64,000 nucleotides of DNA from positions 1 through 64,000 of the forward strand of contig NZ_JAGWDK010000013.1 in assembly GCF_018398875.1 (NCBI RefSeq). The letters run 5' to 3'. Within the stretch, counting starts at the first letter, position 1; each line of letters opens with the position of its first letter. Below are positions 16,680-25,681 of this stretch, piece after piece. Made by a program: the position numbers and the translations under genes. The stretch comes from Bradyrhizobium sp. sGM-13 (GTDB lineage: Bacteria; Pseudomonadota; Alphaproteobacteria; Rhizobiales; Xanthobacteraceae). The notes beneath the pieces are model-generated. The model saw only the letters and a list, made by a program, of their open reading frames with translations, did not search any database and was not told the DNA's origin.

Positions 16680-17678
16680 ATGGCGAGCGCAGACGGTGTC
16701 GAGAAACTCGAGGACGCGATCGTCCGGTCGGCCGAGCAGGTCGCCGGCCAGATCCGCGCCGCGAAGGAAGCGATCTCCACCGTCATCTTCGGCCAGGTAC
16801 GGGTGATCGAAAACACACTGGTGACGATCCTGTCCGGCGGCCACGCGCTCTTGATCGGCGTTCCCGGCCTCGCCAAGACCAAGCTTGTCGAAACCTTGGG
16901 CATCACGCTCGGGCTGGATGCCAAGCGCATCCAGTTTACGCCTGACCTGATGCCGTCGGACATTCTGGGCGCCGAGGTGCTGGACGAGAGCAATTCCGGC
17001 AAGCGGTCGTTCCGTTTCATCTCCGGACCGGTGTTTGCGCAGCTCCTGATGGCCGACGAAATCAACCGCGCCAGCCCGCGGACGCAATCGGCGCTGCTGC
17101 AAGCCATGCAGGAACAGCACATCACCGTTGCAGGCGCGCGGCACGATCTCCCCAAGCCGTTCCACGTGCTCGCCACCCAAAACCCGCTGGAGCAGGAAGG
17201 CACCTACCCGCTGCCCGAGGCGCAGCTCGACCGCTTCCTGATGGAAATCGACGTCGATTATCCCGATCGCGACGCCGAACGCCGCATCCTGTTCGAGACC
17301 ACGGGCGCGGAAGAGACGCTTGCCAAGGCTTCGATGGACGCGGAAACCCTGATCGCGGCGCAGCGGCTGGTACGCCGCCTGCCGGTCGGCGACAGCGTCG
17401 TTGAGGCGATCCTGTCGCTGGTACGCGCCGCACGTCCCAACGAAGACGGCGGCGACAAGCTGATCGCCTGGGGACCGGGCCCGCGCGCCAGCCAATCGCT
17501 GATGCTGGCAGTCCGTGCCCGCGCCTTGCTCGACGGCCGCCTTGCGCCCTCAATCGACGACGTGCTCGATCTCGCCGAACCCGTTCTCAAGCACCGCATG
17601 GCGCTGACCTTCTCGGCGCGCGCGGAAGGCCGCACCATTCCCGACGTAATCAGACAATTGAAGACGCGGATTGGTTGA
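16680..17678 (+). CDS. MoxR-family AAA+ ATPase
   Basis: 332-residue AAA_3 ATPase of the MoxR branch, chaperone-like proteins paired with von Willebrand factor A proteins. Walker A is GVPGLAKTK (about 61-69) and Walker B LLMADEINR (about 122-130), with TQNPLEQEGTYPLPEAQLDRF as sensor 1 and the family hallmark. The ATG at 16680 follows AAGGAG. It leads a four-gene operon, with DUF58, BatA/DUF4159 and VWA-like genes following with overlaps or a 3-base gap. Confidence 0.94.
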   Translation: MASADGVEKLEDAIVRSAEQVAGQIRAAKEAISTVIFGQVRVIENTLVTILSGGHALLIGVPGLAKTKLVETLGITLGLDAKRIQFTPDLMPSDILGAEVLDESNSGKRSFRFISGPVFAQLLMADEINRASPRTQSALLQAMQEQHITVAGARHDLPKPFHVLATQNPLEQEGTYPLPEAQLDRFLMEIDVDYPDRDAERRILFETTGAEETLAKASMDAETLIAAQRLVRRLPVGDSVVEAILSLVRAARPNEDGGDKLIAWGPGPRASQSLMLAVRARALLDGRLAPSIDDVLDLAEPVLKHRMALTFSARAEGRTIPDVIRQLKTRIG

Positions 17679-18622
17679 TGGCCGCAGAGACCAGCCACGA
17701 GAGCAGGGAGATTGTTGCGATCCGACGTGCCGATGGCGAAAGCCGAACGCTCGCCGCATCGCTGCCCCGTCTCGTGCTCGATGCCCGCCGCATCGCTGCC
17801 AACGTCATCCACGGCCTGCACGGCAGGCGTCGCGCCGGCGCCGGCGAGAGCTTTTGGCAATATCGCCGCTTCGTCTCGGGCGAGCCGTCGCAGAACGTCG
17901 ACTGGCGGCGCTCGGCGCGCGACGATCATCTCTATGTCCGCGAGCAGGAATGGGAGGCTGCGCATACGATCTGGCTGTGGCCCGACCGTTCGCCGTCGAT
18001 GGCATTTGCTTCCAAGGGTGCCCGCGACTCCAAGCTGGAGCGTGGCCTGATCGTGACATTTGCGCTCGCCGAACTTCTGGTTTCGGGCGGAGAGCGCGTC
18101 GGCATTCCCGGCCTGATGACCCCGACCGCAAGCCGCAACGTGATCGACAAAATGGCGCAGGCGATGCTCCATGACGATGCGGTGCGCGCCAGCCTGCCGC
18201 CCTCCTTCGTGCCGTCGGCACTGGCGGAAATTGTCGTGCTGTCCGACTTCTGGTCGCCGATGAGCGAAATCAGGACGATGCTCGCCGGGCTTTCGGCCTC
18301 CGGCGCCCATGGCACGCTGATCCAGGTCGTCGATCCTGCCGAAGAGACCTTTCCTTACGCCGGCCGCATCGAGTTCGTCGAGCCGGAAGGTTTTGGCGTC
18401 ATCACCGCCGGCCGCGCCGAGAGCTGGGCCAGCGACTATGTCGCGCGCGTCACGCTGCATCGCGACGAGATCCGCAGTGAGACCAACAGGCTCGACTGGC
18501 TGTTCTCGACCCACACCACCAGCCGGTCCGCCGCCGAACTGCTGCTGTTCCTGCATTCCGGCATGATGGCAGTCAAGGGAAGCGTGCGCGGCTCAACGGT
18601 CAAGGCGGGGCGCAGCGCATGA
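17678..18622 (+). CDS. DUF58 domain protein
   Basis: 314-residue soluble DUF58 protein, the usual partner of MoxR. The domain starts around RRRAGAGESFWQYRRF and EPSQNVDWRRSAR (about 51-80), and WLWPDRSPSM (about 99-108) gives a DxSxS metal-ion motif like that of von Willebrand factor A domains. Its ATG overlaps the moxR stop by one base (TGATG). Function in the family is unresolved; envelope and stress roles have been proposed. Confidence 0.92.
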   Translation: MAAETSHESREIVAIRRADGESRTLAASLPRLVLDARRIAANVIHGLHGRRRAGAGESFWQYRRFVSGEPSQNVDWRRSARDDHLYVREQEWEAAHTIWLWPDRSPSMAFASKGARDSKLERGLIVTFALAELLVSGGERVGIPGLMTPTASRNVIDKMAQAMLHDDAVRASLPPSFVPSALAEIVVLSDFWSPMSEIRTMLAGLSASGAHGTLIQVVDPAEETFPYAGRIEFVEPEGFGVITAGRAESWASDYVARVTLHRDEIRSETNRLDWLFSTHTTSRSAAELLLFLHSGMMAVKGSVRGSTVKAGRSA

Positions 18623-21432
18623 TGGCGGGCATCCCCCTAAGCTTTGCGCAGCCGCTGCTTCTGCTGGGCCTGTTGAGCCTGCCGGTGCTGTGGTGGCTGT
18701 TGCGCGTGATGCCGCCGCGGCCGAGACGGATCGAATTTCCGCCGACGCGGCTGTTGTTCGACATCAGGCCCAGGGAAGAAACCCCGTCGCGGACGCCGTG
18801 GTGGCTGACGGCGCTGCGTCTTGCTGCCGCGGCGCTGGTCATCCTTGCCGCCGCAGGCCCGATCTGGAATCCGCAGACCGGGGTCGGCGGCAGCAACGCG
18901 CCGCTGGTGATTCTGCTCGACGACGGCTGGAGCGCGGCGGCAAGCTGGGACACCCGGATCAAGGCTGCTGACGAATTGATCGCCAATGCCGACAACGACC
19001 GCCGCGGCGTGGCACTGGTTCCGCTCTCCGAAACCGCACGCGACATCACGCTGATGCCGGCCGGTACCGCACGCGTCGCGCTGCGCCAGATCGCACCAAA
19101 GCCGCATTCGATCGACCGCGTCGACACGCTTGGCGCGCTCGATCGCTTCCTGAAGGCCACCGGCGATGCCGAGATCGCGTGGTTGTCCGACGGCGTCGAT
19201 ACCGGGCGCGGCGCCGAATTCGTCGAGAATCTCGCCAAGACCATCGGCGAGCGCAAGCTGACGGTGTTCGAGGGCGGCGCGCCGCCGGCGCAGGCGTTGG
19301 TCGCGGCCGAAAACGCCGCGGCGAAGATGACCGTCAAAGTGCTGCGCACCACCGGCGGCATCGCAGCCGGCGTGGTCCGAGCGACCGACGCCAAGGGTTC
19401 GCCGATCGGCGAGGCGCGCTACGCTTTCGGCATGCAGGACCGCGAAAGCGAAGCGGCGTTCGATCTGCCGGTCGAACTGCGCAACGACATTTCGCGGCTA
19501 GAAATTTCGGGTGAACGATCGGCCGGCGCCGTGCAGTTGCTCGACAAGCGATGGCGGCGGCGCGCCGTCGGCGTCGTCACCGGCGCGACCAGCGATACCG
19601 CCCAACCGCTATTGGCATCGACCTTCTACCTTACTCGCGCCCTGTCGCCATTCGCCGACGTGCGGCTCGGCGACCGCGGCGCGCCGCAACAGGTGATCGC
19701 GCAATTCCTCGATCAGCGGCTGCCGATGATCGTGCTCGCCGATGTCGGCACGCTGTCGCCCGAAATCCGTGAGCGGCTGAACGCATGGATCGATCAGGGC
19801 GGCGTGCTGGTGCGTTTCGCAGGTCCCCGCCTGGCGCAGGCCGATGACGATCTGGTGCCGGTAAAACTGCGTCGCGGCGGCCGCGTCCTCGGCGGCAGCC
19901 TGACCTGGGAAAAGCCGCAGCATCTGGCGTCCTTCGCCGCCGACGCTCCGTTCGCGGGCCTCGCAGTGCCCAAGGATGTCACCGTGAACCGGCAGGTGCT
20001 GGCCGAGCCCGATGCGGTGCTCGCCACCAAGACCTGGGCGTCGCTGGAAGACGGCACGCCGCTAGTGACCGGCGAGCATCGCGGCAGGGGCATTATCAGC
20101 CTGTTCCATGTCGGCGCCGACTCGCGCTGGTCTGACTTGCCGATGTCCGGCAGCTTCGTCGAGATGCTGCGGCGGCTGGTTGACATGTCCGGCTATACCA
20201 CGAAGCCCGGGGCTGGCGTTGCGAGCGAGGCGACCAACGTCGAGACGGTGGCGCCACTGCGCACACTCGATGGTTTCGGCGCCTTCGGGCCACCGCCCTC
20301 GACCGCCAAGCCGATGCCCGCGGATTATCGCGATCGCGCCACAGCAGAACATCCACCGGGCTTCTACGGCCCGGCCGATGGCCCGATCGCGGTCAACACT
20401 CTGGCCTCGGCCGATCGCATCGCGCCGCTCGATACATCCTCGTTGCGCGCGCAGCGCGCCAGCTACACCAATGCCGAACCGCGCGATTTGCGCGGCATCC
20501 TGCTGTCGTCGTCGCTGGTGCTGTTCCTGATCGACGCGGTCGTGGTCGCGATGCTGGGCGCGGGCCTTGCCGCTCTGTGGGGGCGGCGCACGGCGGCGGC
20601 CTCCGTTCTATTGGCCTTGATCCTGGTCGCGGCCTCGACGGTGCCTTCGCCGACGCGCGCTCAGGGCAACGATGAATTCGCCATCAAGTCGGTGTCGCAG
20701 ACGCGGCTTGCTTATGTCGTCACCGGAAATGCCGACGTCGATTCCATCGTCAAGGCGGGCATGGCCGGACTGACGCTGTTCCTGGCGCAGCGGACAGCGC
20801 TGGAGGCCGGCGATCCCGTCGGCATCGATCCCGCAAAGGACGAACTGGCGTTTTTCCCGCTGATCTACTGGCCGGTGGTACCGGGCGCGCCGAAGCCGCC
20901 GCAGGACGCCATCAACCGCATAGACGCCTATATGAAACAGGGCGGCACGGTCCTGTTCGATACCCGCGACGCCGTCGAGGCGCCGCCGGGCGAGAACGGC
21001 GCGTCGCAGACCTCGGGCATGCGCACCTTGCGCGAGATTCTCTCCTCCCTCGACGTGCCTGAACTGGAGCCGGTGCCGCGCGAGCACGTGTTGACCAAGA
21101 CGTTTTATCTACTCCGCGACTTTCCCGGCCGCTTCACCTCGGGCCAGACCTGGGTCGAGACTCTGCCGCGCGAGGATGAAGACGATACGGCCTCCCGTCC
21201 GGCGCGCGGCGGCGACGGCGTCTCGCCCATCATCATTACCTCGAACGATCTCGCCGGCGCCTGGGCGCATCGACCGGACGGCCAGCCAATGCTGCCGCTG
21301 ACGCCGAACGAGCCGCGCCAGCGCGAGTTTGCCTTCCGCTCCGGCGTCAACATCGTGATGTACACATTGACCGGCAACTACAAGGCCGACCAGGTCCACG
21401 CGCCCGCCCTGATCGAACGGTTGGGGCAATAG
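18619..21432 (+). CDS. BatA-like membrane protein with C-terminal DUF4159
   Basis: 937 residues. The N-terminus (about 8-85) is the aerotolerance-regulator/BatA domain, with two membrane helices flanking RPRRIEFPPTRLLFDIRP. The region where a VWA domain would hold DxSxS reads LLDDGWSAAASW, a degenerate site. A glutamine-amidotransferase-like stretch (VLADVGTLSPEIRERLNAWIDQGG) lies near 375. A third membrane pair sits near 630-670, and DUF4159 begins at RLAYVVTGNADVDS (about 695) and runs to the end. Its start overlaps the DUF58 stop by 4 bases. Confidence 0.88.
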   Translation: MMAGIPLSFAQPLLLLGLLSLPVLWWLLRVMPPRPRRIEFPPTRLLFDIRPREETPSRTPWWLTALRLAAAALVILAAAGPIWNPQTGVGGSNAPLVILLDDGWSAAASWDTRIKAADELIANADNDRRGVALVPLSETARDITLMPAGTARVALRQIAPKPHSIDRVDTLGALDRFLKATGDAEIAWLSDGVDTGRGAEFVENLAKTIGERKLTVFEGGAPPAQALVAAENAAAKMTVKVLRTTGGIAAGVVRATDAKGSPIGEARYAFGMQDRESEAAFDLPVELRNDISRLEISGERSAGAVQLLDKRWRRRAVGVVTGATSDTAQPLLASTFYLTRALSPFADVRLGDRGAPQQVIAQFLDQRLPMIVLADVGTLSPEIRERLNAWIDQGGVLVRFAGPRLAQADDDLVPVKLRRGGRVLGGSLTWEKPQHLASFAADAPFAGLAVPKDVTVNRQVLAEPDAVLATKTWASLEDGTPLVTGEHRGRGIISLFHVGADSRWSDLPMSGSFVEMLRRLVDMSGYTTKPGAGVASEATNVETVAPLRTLDGFGAFGPPPSTAKPMPADYRDRATAEHPPGFYGPADGPIAVNTLASADRIAPLDTSSLRAQRASYTNAEPRDLRGILLSSSLVLFLIDAVVVAMLGAGLAALWGRRTAAASVLLALILVAASTVPSPTRAQGNDEFAIKSVSQTRLAYVVTGNADVDSIVKAGMAGLTLFLAQRTALEAGDPVGIDPAKDELAFFPLIYWPVVPGAPKPPQDAINRIDAYMKQGGTVLFDTRDAVEAPPGENGASQTSGMRTLREILSSLDVPELEPVPREHVLTKTFYLLRDFPGRFTSGQTWVETLPREDEDDTASRPARGGDGVSPIIITSNDLAGAWAHRPDGQPMLPLTPNEPRQREFAFRSGVNIVMYTLTGNYKADQVHAPALIERLGQ

Positions 21433-21435
21433 GCC

Positions 21436-23499
21436 ATGAACTACGGCATCGCGTTCACCCCCCTCGTTCCGGCAATCGTGCTCTGGATCGCGCTGGCCGC
21501 GATCGTCGCGATTTCTGCGCTATTGCTGCTCGGCCGCGCGCGTGGCGCCGCGGTGCGCGTCGCGGCGCTGGCGCTGATCCTGCTGGCGCTCGCCAACCCC
21601 TCCTTCACCCGCGAGGAGCGCGAGCCGTTATCATCCGTCGCCGCCGTCGTGATCGACAAGAGCCCGAGCCAGAATTTCGGCACCCGCAACCAAGAGACCG
21701 CCAAGGCGCAGGAGGCGCTGGTCGATACGCTGAAGAAGACAAAGGGACTGGAAGTCCGCGTCGTCGAGGCTGGACAGGCCGACGGCGAGACCGACGGCAC
21801 AAAACTGTTCGGCGCGCTGTCCTCGGCGCTATCAGACGTTCCGGTCGACCGCGTCGCCGGCGCGTTCCTGATCACCGATGGCCGGGTCCACGACATTCCC
21901 GCCAATGCCGCGGCCCTCGGCTTCCAGGCGCCGGTGCATGCACTCATCACCGGCCGCAAGGACGAGCGCGATCGCCGCATCGCAATTTCGGCCGCGCCGC
22001 GTTTCGGTATCGTCGGAAAACCGCAGACCATCACCTACCGGCTCGACGATCAGGGCGTTACCGGCCAGCGCGCCAAGATCGTGGTGCGCCGCGACGGCGA
22101 GGTGATCAATGAGCGCAACCTCTCGAGCGGCCAGACCGCCAATGTCGAGGTCGACATCAAGCATGCCGGCCCGAACATCGTCGAGATCGAGGCTTCGCCG
22201 CTCGAGAACGAACTGACTCCGGTCAACAACCGCGCCGTGGTCGCGATCGAGGGCGTGCGCGACAAGCTCCGAGTGCTGCTGGTATCAGGCGAGCCGCATT
22301 CCGGCGAACGCACCTGGCGCAATTTGCTGAAGTCGGACGCCAGCATCGACTTGGTGCATTTCACGATTCTGCGACCGCCGGAAAAACAGGACGGCACGCC
22401 GATCAACGAATTGTCGCTGATCGCGTTTCCGACGCGCGAGTTGTTCCAGCAGAGGATCAACGATTTTCACCTGATCATCTTCGACCGTTACGCCCGCCAA
22501 GGCGTGCTGCCGATTGCCTATTTCGACAACATGGCGCGCTATGTCCGCGCCGGCGGTGCGGTGCTGGTATCGGCCGGCCCCGACTACGCCTCCACCACCA
22601 GTATCTGGCGCACGCCGCTGGATACGGTGCTGCCGGCCGAGCCCGTTGGCGTCACCGAGAAGCCGTTCTACGCGCATCTGAGCGACGCAGGTAAGCGTCA
22701 TCCGGTGACGCGCGGCCTCGAAGGCTCCGCCAGCGAGCCGCCACGCTGGAGCCGCTTCTTCCGCACCGTCGATACGCGCAACGCGATCGGGTCCCCCGTA
22801 ATGACCGGCGCCGACGGCAAGCCGTTGCTGCTGCTGTCGCGCTTCGGCGAGGGCCGCGTGGCACTTCTGTTGTCGGATCACATCTGGCTGTGGGCGCGCG
22901 GCTATGAGGGCGGCGGCCCGCATCTGGATCTGCTGCGGCGGATGTCGCACTGGCTGATGAAGCAGCCTGATCTCGACGAAGAAGCGCTGCGCCTTCAAAT
23001 CCAGGGCAAGGACCTCGTGGTGCTGCGCCAGACCATGGCCGATAACGTGCCGCCGGTAACGGTGACCTCGCCGAGCGGCGCCACCAAGGAGCTGACGCTG
23101 ACCGCAAGCGAGCCCGGCACCTGGCGCGCGACCATTCCCGCCAACGAGCTCGGGCTGTGGCAGGCAACCGACGGCGCATTGAAAGCGCTGATCAATGTCG
23201 GGCCGACCAACCCGAAGGAATTTTCGGAAGTCACCTCGACGACCGAAATGCTGAAGCCATTGGCGCAGGCTACCGGCGGCGATGCCCGCCGCGTCGCGGA
23301 TGGCGGAAGCGTCGACCTGCCCCGCGTCGTGCCGGTACGCGCCTCCGGCATCTTCCACGGCGACGGCTGGATGGGCGTCAAGATGCGCGACGCCAGCGTC
23401 GTCAAGGGCGTCGGCGTGCTGCCGATGTTTGCGGGACTGGTCGGGCTATTGCTGTTGCTCGGCGCGTTCGCCGCGACCTGGGTGCGCGAGGGGCGCTAA
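21436..23499 (+). CDS. Membrane-anchored VWA-like protein
   Basis: 687 residues with two N-terminal membrane helices (about 9-31 and 38-54) and one at the C-terminus (about 661-682), so the central domains face the periplasm. VVIDKSPSQNFG (about 72-83) holds an intact DxSxS metal site. A later section (LIIFDRYARQGVLPI..., about 350) resembles the class I amidotransferase-like fold seen in this group. It starts 3 bases after the previous stop and closes the MoxR operon. Specific function unknown. Confidence 0.85.
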   Translation: MNYGIAFTPLVPAIVLWIALAAIVAISALLLLGRARGAAVRVAALALILLALANPSFTREEREPLSSVAAVVIDKSPSQNFGTRNQETAKAQEALVDTLKKTKGLEVRVVEAGQADGETDGTKLFGALSSALSDVPVDRVAGAFLITDGRVHDIPANAAALGFQAPVHALITGRKDERDRRIAISAAPRFGIVGKPQTITYRLDDQGVTGQRAKIVVRRDGEVINERNLSSGQTANVEVDIKHAGPNIVEIEASPLENELTPVNNRAVVAIEGVRDKLRVLLVSGEPHSGERTWRNLLKSDASIDLVHFTILRPPEKQDGTPINELSLIAFPTRELFQQRINDFHLIIFDRYARQGVLPIAYFDNMARYVRAGGAVLVSAGPDYASTTSIWRTPLDTVLPAEPVGVTEKPFYAHLSDAGKRHPVTRGLEGSASEPPRWSRFFRTVDTRNAIGSPVMTGADGKPLLLLSRFGEGRVALLLSDHIWLWARGYEGGGPHLDLLRRMSHWLMKQPDLDEEALRLQIQGKDLVVLRQTMADNVPPVTVTSPSGATKELTLTASEPGTWRATIPANELGLWQATDGALKALINVGPTNPKEFSEVTSTTEMLKPLAQATGGDARRVADGGSVDLPRVVPVRASGIFHGDGWMGVKMRDASVVKGVGVLPMFAGLVGLLLLLGAFAATWVREGR

Positions 23500-23528
23500 C
23501 GGCATGCCCGCCTCGCCGATGCGCCCTC

Positions 23529-23626
23529 GATCATGATGCGATTTCGTAGAATCGCATCATGATCTCATCTCTTTGTTTGAGCATGATCTTTTCGGAAAAC
23601 CGCTTCGCACTTTTCCGGATCATGCT
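23529..23626. repeat. Doublet of long palindromes
   Basis: Two hairpins in series. The first is a perfect 15-bp stem (GATCATGATGCGATT and its complement, 23529-23543 and 23550-23564). The second is an imperfect stem from AGCATGATC at 23580 to GATCATGCT at 23626 around a loop containing AAACCGCTTCGCAC. Repeats of this appearance are scattered through Bradyrhizobium and Rhodopseudomonas genomes. Here they separate the convergent MoxR operon and GTPase gene and could end transcription from both sides. Confidence 0.75.
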
Positions 23627-24835
23627 CTAGGCAGCCTCGTCCGCGCGCCTCCACCTCGGAAATGGATCGGCAAGCCCGGACCATTCCGCAACGCGCATTC
23701 CCGGTTTTCCTGAAACAAGGCACGCATCGAGACGCGCCGTAATCGCGTCCTGATCCATATTCGTGCCGATGAAGACGATCTCCTGGCGGCGATCGCCATA
23801 CATCTCGCTCCAGTTCCTCTTGAGCGATTGTCGCCAGAACGGATCGTCCGGCCAGCGATCTGCCGGCACATTCGCCCACCAGAAGCCCAGCCCTTCGGTG
23901 CGGACGATCGCACCGGCCTGGCTCAATTCGCCGAGCCATTGCGGGCGAGTGGCGATCCAGAAATGTCCCTTGGCGCGGATGACGCCAGGCCAGCTTTCTT
24001 TCAGGAATTGGTGAAATTTCGCAGGCTCGAACGGCCGTCGCGCGCGATAGACGAAGTTCTTGACGCCGTATTCCTCGGTCTCCGGCGTATGGTCTGCAAA
24101 GCCATAAAGCTCCTTGAACCATAGCGGGTGTTGCTGCGCGCGCTCGAAATCGAAGCGACCGGTATTGAGAATGCGCTCCAGCGGCGCATTGGAGAAATTG
24201 GTTTCGATGATATCGGCCTCGGGATTCAGAGACCGGATAATCATTCGGGCGGAGTCCCGTTCTCCCTGTGACGCCGCATCGATCTTGTTGAGTACGATCA
24301 CATCGGCAAATTCGATCTGCTCGACCAAGAGATCCACCAGTGTGCGCCGATCGGTTTCACCGAGCGACTCGCCGCGATCCGCCAGAAAAACGGTAGAGGA
24401 ATAGTTCTTCAGCAGATTGACGGCATCGACGACCGTGACCATCGTGTCAAGGCTTGCCACATCGGACAGGCTTTCGCCGTCTTCGGACCGGAAATCGAAG
24501 GTTGCCGCGACCGGCAGCGGTTCCGAGATGCCGGTGGATTCGATCAGCAGATAGTCGAACCGTTCGCTCTCGGCGAGCGCCCGCACTTCCTTCAACAAAT
24601 CATCGCGCAGCGTGCAGCAGATGCAGCCATTGGTCATCTCGACCAGCTTTTCGTCAGTCCGCGAGAGGTTCGCACCGCCATCGCGGACGAGGTCTGCGTC
24701 GATGTTGACTTCGCTCATGTCGTTCACAATCACCGCAACCTTCAGGCCCTGGCGATTGTTGAGCACGTGATTCATCAAAGTTGTCTTTCCAGCCCCGAGG
24801 AAGCCGGACAAGACGGTGACGGGGAGTTTTCGCAT
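23627..24835 (-). CDS. COG0523 (CobW-family) GTPase, probable zinc chaperone
   Basis: 402-residue G3E GTPase. Walker A is GFLGAGKTT (about 11-19), the metal-binding GCICCTLRDDLL is near 70-81, and NKID is the guanine-specificity motif. Members move cobalt, nickel or zinc into target proteins. A 20-bp palindrome matching the Zur operator lies about 80 bases upstream and a TonB receptor locus is divergent, so a zinc-starvation role (ZigA/YeiR type) is the best inference. The ATG at 24835 is chosen over a GTG at 24862. Confidence 0.9.
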   Translation of the reverse strand: MRKLPVTVLSGFLGAGKTTLMNHVLNNRQGLKVAVIVNDMSEVNIDADLVRDGGANLSRTDEKLVEMTNGCICCTLRDDLLKEVRALAESERFDYLLIESTGISEPLPVAATFDFRSEDGESLSDVASLDTMVTVVDAVNLLKNYSSTVFLADRGESLGETDRRTLVDLLVEQIEFADVIVLNKIDAASQGERDSARMIIRSLNPEADIIETNFSNAPLERILNTGRFDFERAQQHPLWFKELYGFADHTPETEEYGVKNFVYRARRPFEPAKFHQFLKESWPGVIRAKGHFWIATRPQWLGELSQAGAIVRTEGLGFWWANVPADRWPDDPFWRQSLKRNWSEMYGDRRQEIVFIGTNMDQDAITARLDACLVSGKPGMRVAEWSGLADPFPRWRRADEAA

Positions 24836-24917
24836 GGAGATCGAAAAGCCTCTTGAGCTCACGGGGCCCCAACCGGGGAGGAAGACGCATGCAAGGGACC
24901 CCGTTGGTGACGGATTA

Positions 24918-24937
24918 TGTTATGTTATAACATAACA
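24918..24937. promoter_or_regulatory. Zur-type operator, perfect palindrome
   Basis: A perfect 20-bp palindrome whose 18-bp core is GTTATGTTATAACATAAC, closely matching the ATGTTATAACAT boxes bound by the zinc repressor Zur in alphaproteobacteria. It lies about 80 bases upstream of the GTPase start in a 317-base divergent intergenic region. Confidence 0.85.
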
Positions 24938-25088
24938 ACGTAAGACCGAGAGGTTGTCAATTGGCATAACGGACGCGATGCGCGGGGCAAAAGCGCCGAT
25001 GTTGCGCGAATCTCACACTTGGCGGAATTGTCGGGGCTCCGGAAAGACGGCAGCCCGGTGTCGATTGACACTCCGCGGTGTTCGCGAC

Positions 25089-25103
25089 GTTATAATGTAA
25101 CAT
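25089..25103. promoter_or_regulatory. Second Zur-like box
   Basis: On the minus strand it reads ATGTTACATTATAAC, sharing 12 of 15 positions with the perfect box at 24918-24937. It is 50 bases before the small His/Cys protein that leads the receptor gene, so each divergent transcript has its own box. Confidence 0.65.
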
Positions 25104-25152
25104 TGGGGCGGCGACATGCCAGAGCCGTCCGGGGGACAAGGCGTCAATCGTC

Positions 25153-25575
25153 GTGAACTGGTTCCGAAAGCACCTCAAGCACGGCTCGCGGCTGGCGCTG
25201 TTTGCGCTCGCGATCCAGTTTGCGCTGTCGTGCGGGCATTTTCACGCGGCAGCCACGCAGCAGGCCCCGCCAGCCGTTCAAAGCGGGCTGACCGACGCCA
25301 ATCTTGCGATCGCCACATCCGTTGCCGCACAAGATGCGCACCCCGAAGCCGCACGGCCGCAGCAGCCTGCGGGCCACGATGACGACCAGCACACGGCCAA
25401 TGTCTGCGCGGTCTGCGCCGTCCTCTCCCTGGCCAACAATTTCCTGTTCATCACGCCGCCCGTGCTGGAGTTGCCGGGGGCTGTCGAACTTCTGTACCTG
25501 GTCACCGGCGCTGAATTCGCGCATCTCGGTTCGTCCTATCTCGCGTTCCAGTCTCGCGCACCGCCCGCCTCCTGA
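25153..25575 (+). CDS. Small exported His/Cys protein, DUF2946-like
   Basis: 140 residues with an N-terminal hydrophobic signal (LALFALAIQFALSCGHFH), a central stretch rich in Ala, Pro, His and Asp (QPAGHDDDQHT, about 72-82) and a CAVCAV pair followed by a hydrophobic segment. This layout fits the DUF2946 family of small proteins found beside metal-related TonB receptors. His and Cys residues could bind zinc in the periplasm. The start is a GTG at 25153, with AAGG about 13 bases before; an upstream Zur-like box supports zinc control. Confidence 0.7.
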   Translation: MNWFRKHLKHGSRLALFALAIQFALSCGHFHAAATQQAPPAVQSGLTDANLAIATSVAAQDAHPEAARPQQPAGHDDDQHTANVCAVCAVLSLANNFLFITPPVLELPGAVELLYLVTGAEFAHLGSSYLAFQSRAPPAS

Positions 25576-25681
25576 CGCCGATTGAATCAATGCACTCCCC
25601 AAGGGATTGCCGCGTCAGGCGCGGTTCCTGAGGGAAAATCGGAATCGTCCGTCGCACATCGGCGGAATCAGGATCGGGATA

